From Pristimantibacillus sp052113225 (GTDB lineage Bacteria > Bacillota > Bacilli > Paenibacillales > Paenibacillaceae), in NCBI RefSeq assembly GCF_052113225.1, contig NZ_JBFRCT010000005.1, forward strand, positions 248,001 through 312,000: 64,000 nucleotides of DNA, given 5' to 3'. The notes under the pieces were generated by a model. That model made no database searches. It had not been told where the DNA came from and was given only the letters and a program-made list of their open reading frames with translations. The first letter of the stretch is position 1. Every line of letters begins with the position of its first letter. Shown one piece after another: positions 25,795 through 34,044 of this stretch. A program made the translations under genes and the position numbers.

Positions 25795-25831
25795 TGCATA
25801 AAACATCTAGGCTTACAGAAGGAGGAACATA

Positions 25832-26602
25832 GTGTCTGAGGAACTAGATTTACGCGAGTATTTTCTTATCGTGAGAAAGAGATTGGCACTTATAGTTATT
25901 TTTGTTCTGATATGTACAATAGCTGCTGGTGTCTACACCATGTTGTTCAAGGATCCAATCTACGAGGCTTCGACCAAAATTGTCGTGAATCAGACTAGTC
26001 AACAGCAGCTTTCTGTTGGTCAACTGGATCTGAATCAAATTAACTCTAACATCAAGATGATAGATACCTATAAAGAGGTAATCAAGACACCGGCGATTCT
26101 AGGTAAGGTAGCAGAGCAATATCCGCAGCTCGGGTTATCAGCTAAGGAGCTTTCAGAGAAAATTCAAGTGAGTTCCGTGAATGATACGCAGGTTATGACA
26201 CTAGCTGTTCAGGATGTGTCATACAAGCAAGCGGCGGAGATCGTTAACGCAATCTCCATTGTTTTTCAGAAGGAAATCCCGAATATCTTCAACATCGAGA
26301 ACGTATCCATTCTGAATGAAGCTTCACTGGATGATCAGCCAGGGCCAGTTGCACCTAATGTGACGCTGACTATTATCATCAGCTTCATTGTTTCCTTAAT
26401 GGTCGCAGTCGGAATCGCGTTCCTGTTGGAATATATGGATGACACGATTAAGACAGAGGCAGATGTTGAGCGTTACTTAGGTCAAGCAACACTGGCGATG
26501 GTAGCGAAGGTCGGCGAAGCGGAATTCCAGAACGGTTCGGGAAGCAGAGAACTAGGCAGACAGAAGGCGGGAGGGCTAGAGAATGTCACTATCGGAAAAT
26601 AA
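25832..26602 (+). CDS. Polysaccharide chain-length determinant / kinase adaptor (Wzz/YveK type)
   Basis: A 256-residue membrane protein with two TM segments (about 19-39 and 175-195) flanking an extracytoplasmic helical domain, the Wzz architecture. The C-terminal cytoplasmic tail after FLLEYMDDTIKTEADVERYL is the part that activates the partner tyrosine kinase in Firmicutes. It starts at GTG 25832 with GGAGG 6 nt upstream. It overlaps the kinase gene by 20 bp, so the two are translationally coupled and should work as a CapA/CapB (EpsA/EpsB) pair controlling polymer length. It is the first gene of the cluster. Confidence 0.92.
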   Translation: MSEELDLREYFLIVRKRLALIVIFVLICTIAAGVYTMLFKDPIYEASTKIVVNQTSQQQLSVGQLDLNQINSNIKMIDTYKEVIKTPAILGKVAEQYPQLGLSAKELSEKIQVSSVNDTQVMTLAVQDVSYKQAAEIVNAISIVFQKEIPNIFNIENVSILNEASLDDQPGPVAPNVTLTIIISFIVSLMVAVGIAFLLEYMDDTIKTEADVERYLGQATLAMVAKVGEAEFQNGSGSRELGRQKAGGLENVTIGK

Positions 26603-27275
26603 ACGCCGTCTCATTACGGTTGCGAATCCACGATCCCCGGTCTCAGAGACGTATCGTACCCTTCGGACCAATATTGAGTTTGCTGCAATTGACTCTGCAA
26701 TGCAGGTCATAATGGTATCTTCTGCAGGACCAGGTGAAGGAAAGTCTACGACAATTGCCAATCTGGCAGTGGCGTACGGCCAATCCGATCGCAAGGTTGT
26801 CCTGATTGATGCCGATATGCGGAAGCCAACGGCACATAAGACGTTCCAGATTTCGAACCGGTTTGGCCTATCCTCGGTCATGGCGCAGCATAGCACGCTG
26901 CAAGAAGTGATTCAATCCACGGATATCCCGAATCTGGATGTCATTACTGCTGGTCCAATTCCGCCGAATCCAGCCGAGATGCTGGCATCGAAGCGAATGA
27001 CGGCTGTATTGGATGAGTTAAGAACAATGTATGATATCGTGCTTGTGGATACACCGCCGCTGCTTGCAGTAACAGATGCACAGATTGCAGCGACAAAGAG
27101 TGACGGAGTAGTACTTGTTGTTGATCAAGGTAGAGTGAAGCGACAATTCGCCCAGAAGGCGATTCAGAATCTGCAGAATGTAAACGCGCGTATCCTTGGT
27201 GTTGTGCTTAATAATGTAAAGCGTCGGTCTAACGAGGCTGCTTACTATTATTACTATGGTGCTGATGCAAAGTAG
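26583..27275 (+). CDS. Bacterial tyrosine kinase (BY-kinase, CapB/EpsB/YveL type)
   Basis: A 230-residue cytoplasmic kinase. Walker A is in SSAGPGEGKSTTIANLA, Walker A' in VVLIDADMRKP, Walker B in DIVLVDTPPL, and a C-terminal tyrosine cluster (AAYYYYYG) is the autophosphorylation site. An N-terminal SPVSETYRTLRTNIEF segment matches the oligomerisation motif. It works with the overlapping Wzz-type adaptor to control polymerisation and export and may phosphorylate cluster enzymes such as the UDP-glucose dehydrogenase. No cognate CpsB/YwqE or Wzb phosphatase gene is found in the cluster. GGGAGGG lies 7 nt upstream of the ATG. Confidence 0.93.
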   Translation: MSLSENKRRLITVANPRSPVSETYRTLRTNIEFAAIDSAMQVIMVSSAGPGEGKSTTIANLAVAYGQSDRKVVLIDADMRKPTAHKTFQISNRFGLSSVMAQHSTLQEVIQSTDIPNLDVITAGPIPPNPAEMLASKRMTAVLDELRTMYDIVLVDTPPLLAVTDAQIAATKSDGVVLVVDQGRVKRQFAQKAIQNLQNVNARILGVVLNNVKRRSNEAAYYYYYGADAK

Positions 27276-27395
27276 AATGAGCGGCTACTGATATTCGCTC
27301 AAGGTAAAGTCTGCTGATCCTTTATCAATGCAGGCACTCGGTCACGCTGTGGGTCCTAGGGACCTTAGGCATTATTGCCAATGGTGTGATGTGAG
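27276..27395 (+). ncRNA. Candidate EAR/epsC antitermination RNA element
   Basis: The only long gap in the front of the cluster is between the kinase gene (EpsB-like) and galU, the position where Bacillus eps operons carry the EAR (epsC RNA) element. The sequence is rich in short stems: GAGCG/CGCTC (27279/27296), GTCTGC/GCAGGC (27310/27331), GGTCC-TAG-GGACC (27352-27364) and CACTCGG/TGATGTGAG-like pairing around GCCAATGGTGTG. Two terminator-like hairpins follow within 80 bp, which is what a processive antiterminator would have to override. Identification rests on position, stems and my memory of the motif. Confidence 0.55.
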
Positions 27396-27396
27396 G

Positions 27397-27420
27397 AGGG
27401 GTTTAATGCCCCTACTATTT
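27397..27420 (+). terminator. Terminator-like hairpin downstream of the candidate EAR
   Basis: AGGGG (27397-27401) pairs with CCCCT (27409-27413), followed by ACTATTTATTTT. It is short, but the T-rich tail fits a partial terminator inside the operon. Confidence 0.5.
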
Positions 27421-27434
27421 ATTTTATAAATGTT

Positions 27435-27471
27435 CGAGCTATGTTTTTCTACTGAAGAAAGGCATAGCTCG
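27435..27471 (+). terminator. Second hairpin before galU
   Basis: CGAGCTATG (27435-27443) and CATAGCTCG (27463-27471) form a 9-bp perfect stem with a 19-nt loop. The downstream tract TATATTTATCC is only moderately T-rich. It could be a terminator or an RNA-processing or stability element. Confidence 0.45.
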
Positions 27472-27537
27472 TATATTTATCCTACACAATATACCTAGAT
27501 AATAGAGAGAGAAGAAAGAAAAGAGAGGGAATAAACA

Positions 27538-28425
27538 ATGACAAAAGTTAGGAAGGCCATTATCCCGGCCGCTGGCCTTGGAACCCGGTTCCTGCCCGCG
27601 ACCAAAGCAATGCCGAAGGAAATGCTTCCAATTGTAGACAAGCCCACCATTCAGTACATTGTGGAAGAAGCAGTAGCCTCGGGAATTGAAGATATTATTA
27701 TCGTTACGGGCAAGGGGAAGCGTGCGATCGAAGACCACTTCGATAACGCCTTCGAGCTGGAACAGAATCTGTTTGAGAAAGGCAAGTTTACCCTGCTCGA
27801 TGAAGTGCAGAAATCTTCGAAGGTCGATATTCATTTCATTCGTCAGAAGGAAGCCAAAGGGCTTGGTCATGCCGTATGGTGTGCACGTAATTTCATTGGA
27901 GATGAACCATTTGCTGTTCTGCTTGGCGATGATATCGTGGATTCTGTAATTCCATGTACAAGACAGCTGATGGATCAGTACGAGCAGACAGGACGATCCG
28001 TTATTGGTGTAAAGCCTGTTCCGATGAACGAGACCGAACGCTATGGCATTGTGGAGTACAGTGAGAAGAATGGCTTATTAAGCTTGGTTGACCAGTTTAT
28101 AGAGAAGCCGGCTCCAGGTACAACGCAATCGAATCTTGCAATTATGGGCCGTTATGTGCTGACTCCGGAAATCTTTAAGTTTCTGCAGAAGCAAGAGAAG
28201 GGTGCAGGCGGCGAGATTCAGTTGACCGATGCTATTCAGAAGCTGAACGAATCGGAAGGTGTTTATGCCTATGAATTCGAGGGCAAACGTTATGATGTTG
28301 GTGAGAAGTTAGGTTTTATAACAACGACTCTTGATTATGCGCTTAGGAACGAATCGTTAAAAGGTCCATTACTAGAAGCAATGAAGGAAATCTTACAAAG
28401 AGAACTTATCCATAAATCGAAATAA
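27538..28425 (+). CDS. galU: UTP-glucose-1-phosphate uridylyltransferase
   Basis: A 295-residue cytosolic enzyme of normal length. The nucleotide-binding start KAIIPAAGLGTRFLPATKA, KEMLPIVDKPTIQYIVEEAV, GLGHAVWCA, LLGDDIV and IEKPAPG are all signature stretches of GalU/GtaB. It makes UDP-glucose from UTP and glucose-1-phosphate, supplying glucose residues and, through the ugd product at 43823-45160, UDP-glucuronate for the polymer. AGAGGGA lies just upstream of the ATG. It is the third gene of the cluster, after the candidate EAR element. Confidence 0.95.
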   Translation: MTKVRKAIIPAAGLGTRFLPATKAMPKEMLPIVDKPTIQYIVEEAVASGIEDIIIVTGKGKRAIEDHFDNAFELEQNLFEKGKFTLLDEVQKSSKVDIHFIRQKEAKGLGHAVWCARNFIGDEPFAVLLGDDIVDSVIPCTRQLMDQYEQTGRSVIGVKPVPMNETERYGIVEYSEKNGLLSLVDQFIEKPAPGTTQSNLAIMGRYVLTPEIFKFLQKQEKGAGGEIQLTDAIQKLNESEGVYAYEFEGKRYDVGEKLGFITTTLDYALRNESLKGPLLEAMKEILQRELIHKSK

Positions 28426-28443
28426 TACGGGGGAGATTGTTGT

Positions 28444-29145
28444 ATGGCGTTATCGCCTCTTCGGAAAGAATCCGAGATGACATTTGACAGCCATTTATCT
28501 ATTGCTCATAACGCTCAAGCTCAGACCAGAAGTGCCAAGCGAACTTATCTCATGATCAAACGAATGATTGATCTTGTGGGTGCGGCATGTGGTCTTATTT
28601 TATTATCGCCAATATTGCTTGTTATTGCTCTCTTAATTAAGCTGGAGAACCCGAAAGCACCAGTCTTCTTCTATCAGAATCGGGTTGGAATCAATGAAAA
28701 GAATTTCCGAATGTTTAAATTTCGCTCTATGGTTCCAAATGCAGAGGACTTATTAACAGAGCTCTTACATAAGAATGAGATAGAAGGTCACATGTTCAAG
28801 ATGAAACATGACCCAAGAATTACAACTGTTGGAAGGTTTATCCGTCGCACCAGCATCGATGAACTTCCGCAATTATGGAATGTGGTTCGAGGCAATATGT
28901 CACTCGTTGGCCCTCGCCCCCCTCTTCCAAGAGAAGTGGCTGAATATAGCAGCTATGATAAACTCCGCCTTCGTGTGAAACCAGGCTGTACCGGATTGTG
29001 GCAAGTAAGCGGCCGGAATGAGCTTGGTTTCAAAGAGATGGTGGAGCTGGATCTTGAGTATATAGAGAAAAGAAATGTGCTCTTCGATCTGCAGATCATC
29101 ATGAAGACGGCGAAAGCCATGGTCGGATCGGAAGACGCGTATTAG
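28444..29145 (+). CDS. Undecaprenyl-phosphate sugar-1-phosphate transferase (initiating enzyme)
   Basis: A 233-residue member of the bacterial sugar transferase family (short EpsL/PglC-like form lacking the large N-terminal membrane domain of WbaP). A membrane helix (MIDLVGAACGLILLSPILLV) is followed by the catalytic domain with KFRSMVPNAE, RRTSIDELPQLWNVVRGNMS and VGPRPPLP. SIDELPQLWNV holds the conserved DE pair. It transfers a sugar-1-phosphate (probably glucose or galactose) from its UDP-sugar to the lipid carrier at the cytoplasmic membrane, the first committed step of repeat-unit assembly. GGGGGAG lies about 8 nt upstream. Confidence 0.92.
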   Translation: MALSPLRKESEMTFDSHLSIAHNAQAQTRSAKRTYLMIKRMIDLVGAACGLILLSPILLVIALLIKLENPKAPVFFYQNRVGINEKNFRMFKFRSMVPNAEDLLTELLHKNEIEGHMFKMKHDPRITTVGRFIRRTSIDELPQLWNVVRGNMSLVGPRPPLPREVAEYSSYDKLRLRVKPGCTGLWQVSGRNELGFKEMVELDLEYIEKRNVLFDLQIIMKTAKAMVGSEDAY

Positions 29146-29165
29146 AGAGAAGGAGTGGATAGAGA

Positions 29166-30104
29166 GTGGAATTACATTCTAAGATTTTTGTAGCAGGGCA
29201 CAGAGGTTTGGTGGGTTCTGCCATACTAAGAGCTCTTGAGGCTAAGGGCTATCACAATCTTGTCTATCGCACCCGTGCTGAACTCGATCTATTGAATAGG
29301 GATCGGGTTCTTTCTTTCTTCGAGGAAGAAGGAATTGAATATGTATTCTTGGCGGCTGCTAAGGTTGGCGGTATCGTTGCAAACAATGAGTACCCGGCAG
29401 ACTTTATCCGAGACAATATCTTGATCCAGACTAATGTCATTGATGCCGCATATCGCAATGAAGTGAAGAAGCTGCTGTTCCTGGGCTCGACTTGTATCTA
29501 TCCGAAGTTTGCTCCGCAGCCGATGAAGGAAGAATATCTCCTCACGGGTGTACTCGAACCTACGAATGAGCCATATGCAATCGCGAAGATTGCTGGCATT
29601 ACAATGTGCCAATCCTATAATCGCCAATACGGTACCCAGTACATCTCGGTTATGCCAACGAACATGTATGGACCTAATGATAATTTCGACCTTAAGACTT
29701 CGCATGTTCTCCCTGCGCTTATCCGTAAGCTCCATGAAGCGAAAGTGAATCAATCTCCAGAAGTAGAGGTATGGGGAACCGGAACACCTCGCAGAGAGTT
29801 CCTGCATTCCGATGACTTGGCGGATGCTTGTCTCTTCCTAATGAATACGTACGAAGAGAATGAGATCGTCAATATTGGTGTAGGCGAAGATATCTCTATT
29901 AAAGAATTAGCTTACCTCATCAAAGAGGTAGTTGGATATGAAGGAGAGATTGTATTTAATACATCTGCTCCAGACGGCACACCAAGAAAATTGGTTGATG
30001 TCACGAAGATTAATGGGCTTGGCTGGAAAGCTTCCATTCCTCTTGAGGATGGGATCAATGCTGTTTACGAAACCTTTCAGAATGATTATCTGGTTAGACA
30101 TTAA
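29166..30104 (+). CDS. fcl: GDP-L-fucose synthase
   Basis: A 312-residue short-chain dehydrogenase/epimerase. The NADPH site is VAGHRGLVGSAI, the catalytic serine lies in LGSTCIYPKFAPQP, and the Y-x3-K pair is in EPYAIAKIAG. PTNMYGPNDNFD and GTGTPRREFLHSDDLADAC are diagnostic. It epimerises and reduces GDP-4-keto-6-deoxy-mannose to GDP-L-fucose. It starts at GTG 29166 with AAGGAG 10 nt upstream. It is immediately followed by gmd, whose product makes its substrate; order fcl-gmd is reversed from the usual gmd-fcl. Confidence 0.94.
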   Translation: MELHSKIFVAGHRGLVGSAILRALEAKGYHNLVYRTRAELDLLNRDRVLSFFEEEGIEYVFLAAAKVGGIVANNEYPADFIRDNILIQTNVIDAAYRNEVKKLLFLGSTCIYPKFAPQPMKEEYLLTGVLEPTNEPYAIAKIAGITMCQSYNRQYGTQYISVMPTNMYGPNDNFDLKTSHVLPALIRKLHEAKVNQSPEVEVWGTGTPRREFLHSDDLADACLFLMNTYEENEIVNIGVGEDISIKELAYLIKEVVGYEGEIVFNTSAPDGTPRKLVDVTKINGLGWKASIPLEDGINAVYETFQNDYLVRH

Positions 30105-30136
30105 AATTAGAGATAGAGAATAGAGGAGTGGAAACG

Positions 30137-31231
30137 ATGACTAAGCGTGCGTTAATTACTGGTGTAACAGGACAAGATGGTTCCTATTTGGCAGAATTCC
30201 TTTTGGAGAAGGGCTATGAAGTACATGGCGTTATTCGCCGCAGCTCGTCCTACAATCAAGAACGTCTGGAAGATCTTCTTACGGAAGAAGAAGCGAAGAA
30301 CATCCTGAATAACCAGAACTTCCATCTCCATTATGGTGATGTAACAGATGGACTGAATATTACTCGCCTTATTAGTGAGTTTCAACCAGATGAAATCTAT
30401 AACCTCGCAGCACAATCACATGTACGTGTATCCTTCGATATGCCTGGCTATACCTTGGATGTAGACGGCAAGGGTACTTTAAATATTCTGGAAGCGGTAA
30501 AGTTTTTGGGTCTAACAGAAAAAACCCGCGTCTATCAAGCTTCCACTTCTGAGCTTTACGGCAAAGTTCAAGAAGTTCCTCAGAAAGAGACAACTCCTTT
30601 CTATCCTCGCTCTCCATATGGCGTTGCGAAGATTTATGGGTTCTGGATTACGAAGAACTACCGTGAATCCTATAACATGTTCGCCGTTAACGGAATTCTA
30701 TTCAATCATGAGTCGGAACGCCGTGGTGAAACGTTCGTCACCCGGAAAATTACGCTCGCTGCAGCAAGGATTGCACAAGGCAAACAACAGAAGATGCAGC
30801 TTGGCAACCTGGATTCCCTGCGGGACTGGGGCTACGCAAGAGATTATGTAGAATGCATGTGGCTCATTCTTCAACATGATAAACCGGAAGATTTCGTTAT
30901 CGCTACAGGTGAGATGCACTCGGTCCGTGAGTTTGTGGAGTTAGCATTTAAACATGTGGGGATCAATATCGAATGGCAAGGGAATGGCGTAGAGGAGAAG
31001 GGGATCAACAAAACCACAGGTGAAGTGATAGTTGAAGTAGACCCAACTTTCTTCAGACCGGCAGAAGTAGAACAATTGCTCGGCGACCCTACCAAAGCCA
31101 GAACATTGCTGGGCTGGAACCCAACTAAGACTTCTTTCGAAGAGCTTGTTAGCATCATGGTGAAGTACGATATGGCCAAAGTAAGCTCGGAAGAAGGAAG
31201 TAGAAAAATGTTCGATGGGGTGCTGGTGTAG
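30137..31231 (+). CDS. gmd: GDP-mannose 4,6-dehydratase
   Basis: A 364-residue enzyme. NADP site ALITGVTGQDGSYLAEFLL, VHGVIRRSSSYNQERL, STSELYGKVQEVPQ with the catalytic Thr/Ser-Glu, Y-x3-K in SPYGVAKIYG, and LFNHESERRGETFVTRKI are all Gmd signatures. It converts GDP-mannose to GDP-4-keto-6-deoxy-mannose for Fcl. The frame is open from GTG 30128, but AGAGGAG overlaps that codon and lies 8 nt before ATG 30137, which gives the canonical N-terminus MTKRALITG. The mannose donor would come from the manC product at 41356-42732. Confidence 0.95.
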   Translation: MTKRALITGVTGQDGSYLAEFLLEKGYEVHGVIRRSSSYNQERLEDLLTEEEAKNILNNQNFHLHYGDVTDGLNITRLISEFQPDEIYNLAAQSHVRVSFDMPGYTLDVDGKGTLNILEAVKFLGLTEKTRVYQASTSELYGKVQEVPQKETTPFYPRSPYGVAKIYGFWITKNYRESYNMFAVNGILFNHESERRGETFVTRKITLAAARIAQGKQQKMQLGNLDSLRDWGYARDYVECMWLILQHDKPEDFVIATGEMHSVREFVELAFKHVGINIEWQGNGVEEKGINKTTGEVIVEVDPTFFRPAEVEQLLGDPTKARTLLGWNPTKTSFEELVSIMVKYDMAKVSSEEGSRKMFDGVLV

Positions 31232-31234
31232 ACA

Positions 31235-32497
31235 ATGGTTACCCTCGAATCAAAAGTAAAGAAAAAGCTGCTTATCTACGCTCATTATTATCATCCGGAT
31301 GTTGCATCGACAGGCCAGATCCTGAAGGAACTGGCCGAAGGGATGCTGGATTCCTTCGATATTACAGTCATTTGTGTGGTTCCTTCCTATACAGGGGCAG
31401 TTGCTGCCGAATATAAAACTAAGATGTTCTATTACGAAGAGATTAATGGCGTCAAAGTGATACGAATTCGTGTGCCAGAGTTCACGAAGAGCAGCAAAAT
31501 AAGCAGAATTAAGAACATTCTTGCGTACTTTATGGGTGCAATGATGGCAACGTTCAAGGCAGGTAAGATGGATTATGTCTATTCGATCTCGCAACCGCCT
31601 GTACTTGGAGGTCTTATCGGGGTTTGGGGCAAATGGATGAAGCGTGCCAAGTATATTTATAACATTCAGGACTTTAACCCAGAGCAGACCATGGCTGTTG
31701 GCTATAGCAAGAATAAGATGATATTAAATGCGATGTTATGGTTCGATAAATTCAGCTGTAAAGCTTCTGACAAAGTCATTGTTGTTGGCCGTGATATGGT
31801 GGAAACCGTGAAAGAAAGATTCAAAGGGAAGAAGGTTCCTAATCATTCCTTCATTAATAACTGGATTGATGAGAAGGAAATTTACCCTCTGTCGCCCTAT
31901 CATGAACAAGTACTAGCGTTCAAGAAGAAATACGGTTTAGACAATAAGTTCGTCATTATGTATTCCGGGAATATTGGTCTCTACTACGATCTTGAGAATA
32001 TGATGCATGTCATTAAGGAATTCAAGGATCGTGAAGACGTTGTATTTGCCTTTATCGGAGAAGGCTCGGTGTTACATAATCTGGTCTCTTACAAGGATGA
32101 GTACAATCTAACGAATGTAACCTTTATTCCCTATCAGAAGAAATCAGATCTTATCTACAGTCTTAATGCCGGTGATGTTCATTGGTGTATTAATGCCAAA
32201 GGTATTAAGGGAGTATCTGTTCCAAGTAAACTATACGGTATTATGGCAGCGGGTAAACCAATACTAGGTGTGCTGGAAGAAGGATCGGAAGCACGCTTAA
32301 TAATTGAAGAGACCGGATGCGGCTATGTAACTGAGCCTGGTAATTACGGTGAGGTTGAAGCTATTATTGAGAGATTCCTTAACGAGAAAGAATCAAATAC
32401 TCCTGCTGAGATGAGCAGCCGTGCCAGAGCCTTCTTGGTTAAGAATCTAACGAAGGATGTATCTATTAACAAATATATTCACGAGATTAGTATTTAA
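31235..32497 (+). CDS. Glycosyltransferase, GT4 family (WbuB-like)
   Basis: A 420-residue GT-B enzyme. The N-terminal half has YYHPDVASTGQILKELAEGM and YVYSISQPPVLGGLIGVWGK, as in WbuB-type fucosamine/sugar transferases. The C-terminal half has IMYSGNIGLYYDLENM and the ending KPILGVLEEGSEARLIIEE, the donor-binding region. It is cytoplasmic and membrane-associated and probably adds the second or a later sugar to the lipid-linked repeat unit. It begins 3 bp after the gmd stop. Donor and linkage cannot be predicted. Confidence 0.88.
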   Translation: MVTLESKVKKKLLIYAHYYHPDVASTGQILKELAEGMLDSFDITVICVVPSYTGAVAAEYKTKMFYYEEINGVKVIRIRVPEFTKSSKISRIKNILAYFMGAMMATFKAGKMDYVYSISQPPVLGGLIGVWGKWMKRAKYIYNIQDFNPEQTMAVGYSKNKMILNAMLWFDKFSCKASDKVIVVGRDMVETVKERFKGKKVPNHSFINNWIDEKEIYPLSPYHEQVLAFKKKYGLDNKFVIMYSGNIGLYYDLENMMHVIKEFKDREDVVFAFIGEGSVLHNLVSYKDEYNLTNVTFIPYQKKSDLIYSLNAGDVHWCINAKGIKGVSVPSKLYGIMAAGKPILGVLEEGSEARLIIEETGCGYVTEPGNYGEVEAIIERFLNEKESNTPAEMSSRARAFLVKNLTKDVSINKYIHEISI

Positions 32498-32516
32498 CTA
32501 AGTAGGAGTTATCCAT

Positions 32517-33068
32517 ATGAATAGTAATTGGTTTAAGTTCTTGATGAAAGCAACAAAAGTGAGATATGGGAAGAAATTATTGCTGAAAGGTATACCGGTG
32601 ATTTTCAATAAATCCGGGGCTGAATTAACCATCGGTGATAATGTAACGATTAATTCATCTTTTCTATCTAATTTGGTTGGTTTGTATCAGAGAACCATTA
32701 TTATAACCAGAACTCCAGAGTCAAAGATCATTATTGGGAACAACGTTGGTATTTCTGGCGCAACGATCTATGCGAGAAAATCGATAACAATTGGTGAGAA
32801 CACGCTCGTTGGTGGTAACGCTAAAATCATGGATAATGATTTTCACCCCATTGAAACCGAGGCTAGAAACGCTGACATCAAAGAGAAGATTGGTGCTAGA
32901 CCAATATCGATTGGGAAGAACTGCTTCATAGGTTGTAACTCTCTGATCTTAAAGGGAACTGTACTTGGAGATGGCTGCGTCGTTGGTGCTGGTGCTGTTG
33001 TTAGTGGTGTGTTTGAGGATAACTGCGTAATCGCTGGTAATCCGGCAAGAGTCATAAAGAAGTTATAA
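32517..33068 (+). CDS. Acyltransferase with left-handed beta-helix (hexapeptide family)
   Basis: A 183-residue protein with the hexapeptide repeat pattern ([LIV]-G-x4), for instance ELTIGDNVTI, SKIIIGNNVGISGA and ITIGENTLVGGNAKI. The C-terminal end GAGAVVSGVFEDNCVIAGNP is typical of WcaF/LacA-type O-acetyltransferases. DNDFHP contains the likely catalytic His. It should acetylate a sugar of the repeat unit from acetyl-CoA in the cytoplasm. TAGGAG lies about 8 nt upstream. The exact acceptor is unknown. Confidence 0.87.
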   Translation: MNSNWFKFLMKATKVRYGKKLLLKGIPVIFNKSGAELTIGDNVTINSSFLSNLVGLYQRTIIITRTPESKIIIGNNVGISGATIYARKSITIGENTLVGGNAKIMDNDFHPIETEARNADIKEKIGARPISIGKNCFIGCNSLILKGTVLGDGCVVGAGAVVSGVFEDNCVIAGNPARVIKKL

Positions 33069-33105
33069 CCACTAACATTAAAATTACAGTAGTAGAGAGG
33101 AAAAA

Positions 33106-34017
33106 ATGATGGTCGATCTTACGGTAGTCATTCTCACCAAGAATGAAGAAAAGAACTTAAGAAAATGTATAGAATCGTTTCGTGGTATCGTTAAGCGCTT
33201 TGTAATAATAGATAGTTACAGCACGGATGCGACCGAAGATCTTTGTAGGATACTAGACTCTGAACTAGAAGTTATTGGAAGTAAACTTGATTTCTACCAA
33301 AACAAATGGGTCGATTATGCTACTCAACTGAACTGGGGACTTACTCAGACTAATATTACATCTGAATGGTCTATGCGTATGGATGCAGATGAAGAGTTAA
33401 TGGAAGACCTGGCAAATGAAATTAAGGAAGAGCTTCCGAGCATAGGACAAGAGTATACTGGCATCGTTCTTCGCAGAAGAGTTTATTTTATGGGCCGTTG
33501 GATTAAGCACGGTGGTCGATATCCTGAGTTATTGCTTCGCATATTCCGTACGGGTAAGGCAATGTGCGAGCAAAAGATTATGGATGAACACATGATCTTA
33601 TCTGAAGGTAAGACAGTGAACTTTAAACACGACTTAATTGATAACAACACGAAAGACTTGGAATGGTGGACGAATAAACATAATTGGTATAGTAATCGAG
33701 AGGTTCTCGATCAACAAATGACTGTAGAAAAAGTACTCAATGAAGCAAGTTTATTGGAAAATGGTACGTCTACAAAACAAGCTAAGATGAAGCGGAAAGT
33801 TAAAAACAATGGATATTATAGGCTGCCTAAGTTCTTTAGAGCACATATATATTTCTTCTATAGATATTACATAAAGTTAGGTTTTTTGGATGGACCAGAA
33901 GGAAGAATCTTTCACTTCTTGCAGGCATATTGGTATCGATTCTTAGTGGATGCCAAGATGTATGAATGTGAGAAGTTAAATCGTAGGATGAAGCCACAAG
34001 GAGAATTAAAAGCGTAG
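33106..34017 (+). CDS. Glycosyltransferase, GT2 family
   Basis: A 303-residue GT-A enzyme. It begins VDLTVVILTKNEEKNLRKCI (donor-binding start) and has RFVIIDSYSTDAT and the metal-binding RMDADEEL (DxD motif). After HGGRYPELLLRIFR the C-terminal part is basic and aromatic (FFRAHIYFFYRYYIKLGF), suggesting membrane association. This form resembles WaaE/KdtX-like transferases acting on lipid-linked acceptors. AGAGAGG lies upstream; ATG 33106 and 33109 are both possible. Base composition begins to fall toward AT-rich after this gene. Confidence 0.87.
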   Translation: MMVDLTVVILTKNEEKNLRKCIESFRGIVKRFVIIDSYSTDATEDLCRILDSELEVIGSKLDFYQNKWVDYATQLNWGLTQTNITSEWSMRMDADEELMEDLANEIKEELPSIGQEYTGIVLRRRVYFMGRWIKHGGRYPELLLRIFRTGKAMCEQKIMDEHMILSEGKTVNFKHDLIDNNTKDLEWWTNKHNWYSNREVLDQQMTVEKVLNEASLLENGTSTKQAKMKRKVKNNGYYRLPKFFRAHIYFFYRYYIKLGFLDGPEGRIFHFLQAYWYRFLVDAKMYECEKLNRRMKPQGELKA

Positions 34018-34044
34018 TAAGTGACTAAAGGTAGGAGATAAGCC

